Shown piece by piece: positions 55,693 to 64,000 of a stretch of DNA of 64,000 nt (its first letter is position 1; every line of letters begins with the position of its first letter). The stretch lies in NCBI GenBank assembly GCA_905221605.1, contig CAJNDS010000668.1, forward strand, positions 452,055-516,054, given 5' to 3'. The notes beneath the pieces were generated by a model. The model saw only the letters and a list, made by a program, of their open reading frames with translations. It made no database searches and had not been told where the DNA came from. The DNA comes from Symbiodinium natans. Taxonomy: Eukaryota > Sar > Dinophyceae > Suessiales > Symbiodiniaceae. The position numbers and the translations under genes were made by a program.

Positions 55693-56715
55693 AAGCCCTA
55701 CCCCTAAACCCTAAACCCTAAACCCTAAACCCTAAACCCTAAACCCTATTACTTTTCACTGCCCCTGAACCTCCAAGTAACCGACCAGAGAAGGTCCTCG
55801 GAACACCGCCGTGATGTGTGGATGGACGACTCTGCGCGAGCGGCCGGGAGGGGCCGGGGAAGAGGTTGAGGGTAGCAGTTCTTGTTTGCTTAGGGCTTGG
55901 GGTTTAGGGTCTAGGGTTTCGGGCTTAGGGTTTAGGGTCACGTGAGCACTTGTCTGATAGTCATATAGTCGCAACATCTGTCTGTTTTTGGCTTGAAAAG
56001 CTCACTGGTCTTTCAACTCTTCAGCTATTACGCTTCCCACCTGCCACCTTGAACGTTTTTGAACTGTTGGTTGCAGACTATGGGCCCTGAGTCAAGATGT
56101 TCTTATACGTAGGGGTTCAGTATTTGGGGCGCAAGTCCTTGGCTATGTCTTCAGCTCCAAAGCAAAGGAGTTCCGAAGCAGAAGCAGCAAACACACCACA
56201 AGTTCAACAATAACAAATGGAACGCTACTTGGCCAGCTTCCGAGGGAAAGTACAGGTCTACCTCGCCATCAATGGGGAGCATTCTGTAACCCGAAATCAT
56301 GAAGCCCTAGCCCTCAACCCTAAACCCTAAACCAGGGAAGCCACCGGCTCCAACTCATCCAGAAATTCCCCGAAGCCCTTGCGCGAAAGCCACCAAACCC
56401 CCCCGAAACCTTATCTAAGTAGGCCGTGGGGATATTTTACATTTTCCGTTTTTGGGTTTAAGAGGATCAGATTCAGGAATATTGTTCAGAGGGTCTTAGG
56501 GGCCATCCTAGTTATAAGTCCACTTGTAAGTTGGACATCTTTCGACAGTGCATTGAACGTTCTTGGTTGATGATAAGTCAAGGCCCCCCCCCCCAACAGC
56601 TTGCATTCACCACAAGAGGTGGAAAAAAAAACACAAAAAACAAAAAACTCTTCGTCCATTGTGGCAACGACGTGCTTGTGAGCTCTCACAGGGCTCGACC
56701 ATTCAGGGTTTAGAG

Positions 56716-56831
56716 TTTTGGGTACCCCAATACTCCTTAATTTGGCTATAGACCTTAAACCATATAGGGATCCTTAGTATGATTTAAGGTATTTCTGCTC
56801 AATTAACGGGCATTAGGCTCCTCTTTGGGTA
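56716..56831. mobile_element. Foldback element family C
   Basis: TTTTGGGTACCCCAATACTC left end; core CCTTAAACCATATAGGGATC and TATGATTTAAGG; CTCTTTGGGTA right end. Confidence 0.65.
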
Positions 56832-57164
56832 TAGGGTTTTGGCTTGCTCCTTACCCGACTGCAGCACAGCCTTGGATACACCAACTCTGCACGGACATGC
56901 GCCCTTCAGAGTATGCGCCCCACCCTCACCCTATAAGCCCCGCACCCTAAACCCTAAACCCTAACTAAACCCTAAACCCTACACCCATCTGAAACCATAG
57001 ACTTTGTAATCTGATTCTCACAAGACCTTTATAAAGGCCCCAACCGACTTCAACCCCGCGAGGTCAAAGCGCGACCCCGCTTTCAGGCTGCCGCGCAGGT
57101 CCTCCGCGTTGAGGGTTCAGGCTTTTAGGGGTTTTGGGTTTGGGTTTAGGGTTTAGGAAGGGAA

Positions 57165-57195
<31 letters not shown>

Positions 57196-58537
57196 AAGAG
57201 GGGTTTGGGGTCCGGGTTTAGGATCAGAGGCCCGCCCGAAAAAGCAGGTTAGAGTTTCGGGGTCCAGGGAGGGCAAGGGCAACAGGTGTGTATGGGTTTG
57301 GGTTATCTTGGGGTTTCGGGTTCGGGCTGGATATAGCACTCGGGTTGGCTGTGTGTCCGGGGGAGTGCTTAGCCTGGGGCGGGTCGGTATGCGCAATGAG
57401 CCCTAAACCGTGTAGCCGCTTGAAGAAGCGAAGCACTGCCCGAACAATCACACTAGCCTTGCGCGTAAGGCTCCACCAAGACATCAACACAGCGAGCCTC
57501 ATCAACTCAAAAGCCCGGTATTTCTGTGGCTTGGAGCTGTGTCATGGCTTACCTAGTAGTAGAGTAGGTAACCTTCAACCTTTTTTGGGGTAAATCTAAT
57601 CCCAGGTTACTGGACAGCTAAGCTTGGGGTTAGGTGTGAAGTGACATGCGTTCGCCCTTTTACAGTTGGATTCTGGTGCTGGAGCCCCGATCTGCGAGAC
57701 AGGTTTGAGCCTGCAAGCTACGAGGCCTAGGTTTAGAGTTAGAGAGCTCTCGGTTCTGGTTGCTGTTGTTTTTTTAATATGATGATGGTACTTAAAATTC
57801 TGGTTGCCACGATCATACATCTTATTTGGAGCACAGAAGGGGCTGTGGCGCGCTTTTCGTGCATTCGTTGCCACGCACCTACGCGCTTGTCCACACGCGT
57901 GAAGGTGTGCGATCCTCAAAGTCACTTCCCGACACGAAACGCCGGAGCACCCAGAACGTTCGCAGGATTCGGGGTTGAAATGGATATGAGGCAGGGTTTA
58001 TATTACTGCCATTGGTGAGTGTATATAAGGCTTCTTTTCAATATTGGTGAGTGTATACCGTGGGTGTCCTTTTGGGGGTACAAGAAATATATACATCCTA
58101 CTTCATATGAGGCTGGTCTTTGGTGACAGACTTTGGCAGATTGCCCAGCTTAGAGCTCAACCGGGCATGTGGTTGCAGAACCAAGAGCCTTAGGAAGCTG
58201 CTTGAACTTGCTGTCAGGCGTTGTTGGTCTAGTTTTTGGCGTCTTTGTAGGGTTTCGGGTTGTAATGTTCAGGGTTCAGGCCCTTCCTGAGGATTCACTT
58301 TGCCCGCATCATTTGTCCAGAAGCTTATAAACCTCAAACCAAGGCTTTATAACCCTGAGCCAATTCAATGACGCTGTTTAGGTGTCTGCCTTTTTTGGTT
58401 TAATGAGTTTCGGACTGTTTTCCCAACAAGTACACCCTACACCCTTTCTTTGTCGAACCTTCGTAGGGAATCAAGAAATTCCGGAACCTCCTACCCCAGA
58501 CTCCTTCAAGGACTCCAGATAGTCATCTTCTGCTGCT

Positions 58538-58691
58538 ACTTGAAGGTTCATGGTACTTACTAACCACTTATGACTGTACTTATAGCCCTACTTGTAATTG
58601 GGATAACCCCTATAAGGCCCTTTAGGGGTATGATAAGTAGGGTTATAAGTACAGTTATAAGTGGTATATGAAGTCCCATGAACCTTCAAGT
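58538..58691. mobile_element. Foldback element family B, well preserved
   Basis: ACTTGAAGGTTCATGGTACT and CCATGAACCTTCAAGT ends; same core as the copies at 38867 and 50860, which marks a recently active subfamily. Confidence 0.85.
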
Positions 58692-58862
58692 ATAACGCTA
58701 AACCCTAAACCCTAAACCCTAAACCCTAAACCCTAAACCCTTGTAAGGCCATGAGTCGGTCCGCTCCCATTGCTTTCTGCATATCCGCCGGCGACTGAGT
58801 ATCTCAGGCAAAAGGCTTCTGCCAGCAAAGTTAGAGATTACAACCTTTCATAAACCCCCTGT

Positions 58863-58995
58863 ACTTGGAGGTTCATGGTACTTATTAACCAATGATCCAA
58901 TTATAACTGTACTTATAGCCATATTCGGGCACTTAAGGGGCTTATAAGTGGGTTGTAAGTACAGCTATAATTGGTTAGTAACATGAACCTCCAAG
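58863..58995. mobile_element. Foldback element family B
   Basis: ACTTGGAGGTTCATGGTACT and ACATGAACCTCCAAG ends. It is directly followed by a long CCCCTAAA array. Confidence 0.8.
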
Positions 58996-58999
58996 CCCT

Positions 59000-59145
59000 A
59001 AACCCCTAAACGCCTAAACCCCTAACCCCCTAACCCCCTAAACCCCTAAACCCCTAAACCCCTAAACCCCTAAACCCCTAAACCCCTAAACCCCTAAACC
59101 CCTAAACCCCCCTAAACCCCTAAACCCCTAAACCCTAAACCCTAC
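59000..59145. repeat. CCCCTAAA 8-mer array
   Basis: About seventeen 8-bp units, followed by poly-C (59152-59170). Confidence 0.95.
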
Positions 59146-59734
59146 CGAAAATCCCCCCCCCCCCCCCCCCGGAAGGCTGCGGGACATGGACAGACAGCCC
59201 TGGAGATGCAGGCGGCTTTTTTTCTGGAGGTAAGGAGGAGTGGGGGTTTAGGGTTTAGGGTTTAGGGGTTTAGGGTTTAGGGTTTAGGGTTAAGGGCGAG
59301 GTTGTTTGTTACCAGTTTCCTCCAAAGGAGACACACACACACACAATATCTAGGCTCAGCAACATACACTCGCCAATGGCAGCAATGCAAATCCTAACCT
59401 ATTTGATGTTATTTGTTTTTTTCGGCTTTGACTACATGTACCGCTGGAATCCCCTGGCACAGCACACTTCTTCACAAATCTCACGCAGCTAGCGCTTGCC
59501 ATGGCCACCTAGTCAAGGCCCGTATGCCCTTTGTTTAGGGTTTAGGTTCCCTTATAAGCCCCATTAAAGCAAAAAGGGCGCCGTTTCTATTCCTAGGTTT
59601 CTCTTGGGTCTATAGAGGGAAAGGACTGGCTTTATGACGCAGTTTCTGTACACCCAAAGCCCCATTGAAGCTATCAAGATGCTTTCATGAAGTGCTTCAA
59701 GATAGCTTCCTCCATACCTTCTCTGTAGGAAATA

Positions 59735-59845
59735 CCCAAAGAGCCCAATATCCCCTGGCCTACCTTAAACCAAGAAGGGATCCTTAGTATGATGTAAGGC
59801 GCATTCCTCAGTTAAGGCGGTGTATTGGGCCCTCAACCCCCAAAG
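59735..59845. mobile_element. Foldback element family C, intact ends
   Basis: CCCAAAGAGCCCAATATCCC at the left end and GTATTGGGCCCTC at the right end with the usual ACCTTAAACC / TAGTATGATGTAAGG core. Confidence 0.75.
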
Positions 59846-61344
59846 ACATCCCTAAACCCTAAAGCCTAAACCCTAAAACCGAAACCCTAAACCCTAAACC
59901 CTAACCCCTAAACGGGTGACAGGGATGCCTCGGGGCCCTTTTTGCTGACGACACATACGAGAGATCACGATTGTTCCCTGCGGAGTGATCCCAGAGGGGG
60001 TCTGCTAGGCGGGTGGCAAAAAAAACCCTAAACCCTAAACCCTAAACCCTAAACCCTAAACCCTGCCATCGGGCTCTATGGAAAAGACCAGCTCAAAGAA
60101 TTCTTGATGTCCAGGTGGTGACTCAGGAGGAGTCCTGGAGCAGCCTTGCCAACAGTTTAGGGTTTAGGGTTAAGGGTTTAAGCGTGTAGGGCTTCGGGTT
60201 TAGGGTTTAGGGTTCAGAGTTTAGGGTTTCGGGTTTAGGGTTTCGGGTTTGTGCTTGGGGTTTTGAGCAGCATCTAGGACTATTCAGGTTTCACTGCCCA
60301 GCCGTGTCTGAAGCTCTAGTCTAGGGTTTTTAGGATTTAGGGTTTAGGGTTTGGGTTTCGAGGTCAGACCGAAAAGCGGTTTGGAGTCTCAGGTATGTTG
60401 GTAAGTGACCTAGAACCCGCTTTGGCGAAACATGCTGCATCGTGGCAGACAAACACTGTGTCCTACCGCTGAGTTGTCTCTCACGCGTCTTGTCCCTCGC
60501 TATGCTTCCACACCCTAGAGACTGAACCCTGAGCCCTAAATGTTCTGATTCCTAAATCCTCTAAGCCCTAAACCCTAAACCCAAACCACTCGAAGACCCT
60601 AAACCCCAAAACCGTCCGCACTCGAAATGTTCCCCTGCAGTGTGGCTTGTCTGCTTGGCGGGTGGCAAAAATCCTGAAACCCTAAACCCTAAACCCTGGC
60701 TTTCGACCAACGCCGAGGCACAAAGGAGGAAAAGAAACAGCGACTGGCCCAGTCTCTGGGTCAATTTTTAGGGTTCACCCTATAGGGTTCAAGCTTTTGG
60801 GTTTGCCAGGATGTAGGGTTTAGGGTTTACAGGGTTCACCGTGTTGCGGTTTATAGGGTTTCCCGGATGTGGGGTTTGGGGTTTAGGGTTTATACTTGGC
60901 AAGGTTTAGGGTTCAGGGTGTAAGGTTGAGGGCAAGGGTTTATCGGATTCCTCAGTCTGTGCCCAGAAAGGGTTTATAGGATTTAGGGTTCAGGGTTATA
61001 GGGCTATAGAGAATAGGGTTTAGGTTTATAGGCTATAGGGCTTTGGGGTTTATAGTATTCAGGGTTTAGGGGTTGAGGAAGTTTCAACAAAAGGAATATT
61101 CCGGAATTAAGGGGTATTGGAGTCTTTGGGTAAGTGTTTCTGCGTGCAAACGCTGCACAAGGACATGGGGGCTTATTTAGGGTGTAGTAGTCCCTATGTA
61201 CAAACCCTAAACCCTCAACCCTTAACGGGACCTAGTAAGCCCTATGTACAGTACCGTTGCCACAACTGCCGCCCCACCCGAGGCATGGCATTCTCTCGTG
61301 GTGCTTCGTGCAAGCCCTCAAAGAGCTTAGGCGGGGCTCAGCTT

Positions 61345-61442
61345 AGGGTTTAGGGTTTAGGGTTTAGGGTTTAGGGTTTAGGGTTTAGGGTTTAGGGTTT
61401 CGGGTTTAGGGTTTAGGGTTTAGGGTTTAGGGTTTAGGGTTG
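61345..61442. repeat. TTTAGGG array
   Basis: About 14 units. Confidence 0.95.
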
Positions 61443-61524
61443 AAACCCTACAGGGCTGGTTGAAAGCTAGGAGTCTAGGAGCGTGGGTCGCTGCAGGGTT
61501 TTGACTAGTGTTTTCTTAAGGCGG

Positions 61525-61722
61525 CTTCCCAAAGAGCCCAAAACCCCCCCGAATTAAGGAATATATATCTTAAAGAGCACAGGGGATCCTTAGTATGATT
61601 TAAGGTATATTCCTTATTTAGGGTTTAGGGTAACCCCTGAATTAAGGAATATATCTTAAAAGAGCACAGGGGATCCTTAGTATGATTTAAGGTCTATTCC
61701 TTATTGGTGTTGGGCTCTCTGG
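61525..61722. mobile_element. Tandemly duplicated family C foldback core
   Basis: The unit GAATTAAGGAATATAT ... GATCCTTAGTATGATTTAAG occurs twice (from about 61550 and from about 61637), separated by a short TTTAGGG-type bit, inside one pair of GAGCCCAAAAC / GTTGGGCTC ends. Confidence 0.7.
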
Positions 61723-61824
61723 TCTTCTTGCAACTCGAGCTCAGATTCCGGAAAGGGCGTAAAAAGGTGTGAAGGGCGTCTTGAGCCCTGAGTTGAGGCG
61801 CTGCCATCCTGAGAATCTTAACCC

Positions 61825-61922
61825 GCCCTAAACCCTAAACCCTAAACCCTAAACCCTAAACCCTAAACCCTAAACCCTAAACCCTAAACCCTAAACCCTA
61901 AACCCTAAACCCTAAACCCTAC
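61825..61922. repeat. CCCTAAA array
   Basis: About 14 perfect units. Confidence 0.95.
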
Positions 61923-61956
61923 CTCATGAACCTGTGTTACATCGACTCATGCCCTA

Positions 61957-62050
61957 CCTGGGAGTCCTATCTGCCTGCAGTCTAGTAGTAGCCACCCCTT
62001 AGTTTAGCGGGTATAGCCTACGAAACTGCAGGTGAAAGAGAGTCCCAGGC
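61957..62050. mobile_element. Family E foldback element
   Basis: CCTGGGAGTCCTATCTGCCT left arm, CTGCAGGTGAAAGAGAGTCC right arm; shares CCCCTTA and GGTATAGCCTACGAA with the copy at 37418. Confidence 0.65.
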
Positions 62051-62142
62051 AGATGTAAATGCTTTTCGATCTTGAGCCATCAGATCACGGTGCCTGTAGC
62101 GAAATGTGCCGGCTCCGCGGCTCCCGTGCGCATTTAGGGTGT

Positions 62143-62259
62143 ACTTGGTGGTTTCATGAGGGTTTAGTAGGGATATAAGTATGGTAACTATACTTACAAC
62201 TTATAAACCTATCTAAGGTTCTTATAACTCTACTTATAGCTATCCATGAACCGCCAAGT
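62143..62259. mobile_element. Foldback element family B
   Basis: ACTTGGTGGTTTCATGAGGG and CCATGAACCGCCAAGT ends. Confidence 0.7.
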
Positions 62260-62847
62260 CGATGTCCTTGACTGCGTTTGATGTAGACGCGTCTGGCGGC
62301 ATATGACCCAGCAAGAGGCTAAACAGTGCACGGTCCAATGCATCATGCATTTTCAGCTCAGGGGATTATCAGTCGGGGCTGTGGGGCAGGGGGGGGGGGT
62401 GGAGGGTCATTCGGAGTGCCGCTGCATGCAAAGCGCCAATAGTTCATCGGATGCCCTAAACCCTAAACCCTAAACCCCAAACCCCAAACCCTAAACCCTA
62501 AACCCTTTATACCAGACAGGCCATACACCCCCAGATCCCTCCTCTCAGCCTCCTTGCCGGTCCTTTCCTTCCCACCCTCTTGAAAGCGCGCAGGGGCAAC
62601 TACAACTACCTCGAGCTCGTAAGCGCAATCTCCAGGACCCATCTCGGGCTCTGACTTTGGAGTTCAATTAGGGTTTAGGGTTTAGGGTTTAGGGTTTAGG
62701 GTTTAGGGTTTACAGTTTGTGAGTCGGAGCGAGAAAGAGGGAGTGGGGCACCTTCCCAAGTCTACAATGAAGTGAGTACGCCAACAAGGAAGATCAATCC
62801 TCACCCTAGCAAGCTTAAGGTCCGTTCCTGAATTCAAGGGGTATTTG

Positions 62848-62942
62848 CTCTAAACCCTAAACCCTAAACCTTGAACCCTAAACCCTAAACCCTAAACCCT
62901 AAACCCTAAACCCTAAACCCTAAACCCTAAACCCTAAACCCT
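62848..62942. repeat. CCCTAAA array
   Basis: About 13 units; a G-type array follows at 63070-63108. Confidence 0.95.
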
Positions 62943-62951
62943 TGACTTCGG

Positions 62952-63015
62952 GAGAGGCAGATGGCCTCCCTGAAGCGGGGCCTTCCGAAGATGGACCAGG
63001 AGGCAGTGCTGGGCT
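62952..63015 (+). CDS. Possible exon
   Basis: A short repeat-free stretch between a C-type array on its left and a G-type array on its right, the layout seen around the traced exons. Two frames are open (QMASLKRGLPKMDQEAVLG or ADGLPEAGPSEDG), so no product can be named. Confidence 0.3.
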
Positions 63016-63111
63016 GACTGGTTTCATATAGGGCGGTTGGAATAACTACGAAGAGTTCCCAAGAATGGGGGGTTTAGGGTTTAGGGTTTAGGGTTTAGGG
63101 TTTAGGGAAGA

Positions 63112-63213
63112 TAGGGGTCGGAATAATTGCTACTAATATTCCCTTATGGTCCCTTTGTAATTGTACTATAATGCATCCCCTAAACTTACCCTATTCGAAT
63201 TATTCAGGCCCCT
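63112..63213. mobile_element. Family D element
   Basis: Begins TAGGGGTCGGAATAATTGCT and ends TTCGAATTATTCAGGCCCCT, matching the copy at 20065 over its length. Confidence 0.65.
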
Positions 63214-63648
63214 ATATTAGCGTTTTTGGGGGTCTGAGGATTTGGAGTTTCATGGGCGTTTGGTTTGCTATTTAAGGGAGACTTGTTTAGGGGTTCTTTG
63301 GGGCTTATAGGGCTTAGGATTCGGAGTTTAAGCGGCTTGGTAGAAGTCTTGTGGGCTTTCTAGGCTTAAGATTGGGAGTTGAGGGGGCCGATGATTTGTT
63401 TCTTGGCTTTCTTGGTTTTAGGAGCAGGGGTTTACGGGTTTTTGAGAGGCGAGCGCCACCCAAGTTATGGAATGTAGCCTTTGGTTTAGGGTTCAGGGTT
63501 GCTTCAAAAGCAGAACCCTGGGCATGTAATTGAAGGAGCCGAAAACTGTTAGCCATCCTGTTTGTGAAGTTTAGGGTTTACGGACTTTTGGGCTCCTCCA
63601 TGTTTGGGCACGCGGGTGCACGCATACGGATTGCCGATTTGTATCCAG

Positions 63649-63757
63649 GTGGCCCGAGACCTAAAGAAGCGCGGTTGCGAGCACACCGTGGCAATCCGGT
63701 TGGAGCGATGTTGTGGCAACTCGTCGTTGACTGGCTTCGTTGCCTGACGCTTGCAGG
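63649..63757 (+). CDS. Possible exon
   Basis: After an AG|G acceptor (63647-63649) the frame reads VARDLKKRGCEHTVAIRLER and on to a possible GC donor. A second frame of the same stretch (AMLWQLVVDWLRCL) is also open, so the correct frame is unsure. No family recognised. Confidence 0.3.
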
Positions 63758-63903
63758 AATTCTTGCCTGAGGATGTCCGAGGAAAATGCTGAACACCCTA
63801 AGGCCTTTCACCGTGAGCACGGAACCCAGCGGGCATTCTAAACCCTACAACATGGCATCTTGCTTTGCAGCCACTGTCAATTGTGGAAGCCTGCAGCATG
63901 CAG

Positions 63904-63983
63904 GCTTTGCTTACCTTCGTGCTTCCGCGCTCGGATCCCCACATGCCACTTGGGCAGATGAAGAGAATGCAGTTGCTGACCAC
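63904..63983 (+). CDS. Possible exon with a GTGAGT donor
   Basis: Open frame after CAG|G reads ALLTFVLPRSDPHMPLGQMK then RMQLLTT and ends at GTGAGTAG, a strong canonical donor. Repeat-free at least back to about 63850. The gene continues beyond the window. No family recognised. Confidence 0.4.
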
Positions 63984-64000
63984 GTGAGTAGTTCTAAGGT

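Larger units (their letters stand above)
51731..63640. other. Repeat and foldback-rich region without a firm gene
   Basis: Families B, C, D, E and G elements and telomere-type arrays dominate. Unique islands at 52560-53090, 56000-56300, 57400-58250 and 60060-60150 show no recognisable domain. The missing Cys exon of the caspase-like gene should be here if that gene is intact. Confidence 0.5.

Noticed and set aside
59000-59145. Regularly spaced repeats as a CRISPR array
   Set aside because: 8-bp units with no spacers in a eukaryotic genome.
1-64000. The window as a true chromosome end or subtelomere
   Set aside because: The repeats occur throughout in both orientations between exons, not as one terminal array, and the arrays are short and variant-rich.

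Overview
This window looks like nuclear DNA from a dinoflagellate or a close relative. Four things point there. Three genes on the + strand are cut into very small exons (about 22-90 nt). Every acceptor I could place in them is AG|G. Most donors are GC, with some GA and few GT, which is a known dinoflagellate peculiarity. Telomere-type TTTAGGG repeats fill the introns, and LINE-type retroelement debris has a dinoflagellate-like C-terminal signature. All of this was read by eye, with no searches run.

Layout. 1-4510: telomere-type repeats and two possible unassigned exons. 4511-28792: one gene of 28 traced exons (about 1.4 kb coding in 24 kb). It encodes six Kelch blades, then a BTB/POZ domain and a BACK-like helical tail. 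Its open frame holds across 26 resolved introns. Nested in its intron 21113-23862 is the only long intact ORF, an intronless METTL9/DREV-type methyltransferase (21872-22966). 28793-35114: repeats, foldback elements and an AT-rich 143-bp tandem repeat, with no firm gene. 35115-39142: part of a second, KLHL-type Kelch gene (three exons). 40970-47870: a block without TTTAGGG that holds decayed LINE fragments and a 237-bp tandem duplication. 48477-51726: three exons of a caspase/metacaspase-like p20 domain whose catalytic His position reads Tyr. 51727-64000: mostly foldback elements and repeats, with possible exons near the right edge.

The most unusual signal is the intron architecture. TTTAGGG-type tracts (G-type, read on the coding strand) cluster at intron 5' ends. 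CCCTAAA-type tracts (C-type) cluster at intron 3' ends. Many introns could therefore fold end to end into a long stem that brings the splice sites together. The first bases of an intron often match the first bases of the next exon. Several families of 90-155 bp foldback (MITE-like) elements sit in the same introns, and at least two copies carry TTTAGGG-type arrays in their loops. I infer that foldback and introner-like insertion plus slippage of telomere-type repeats has built these introns.
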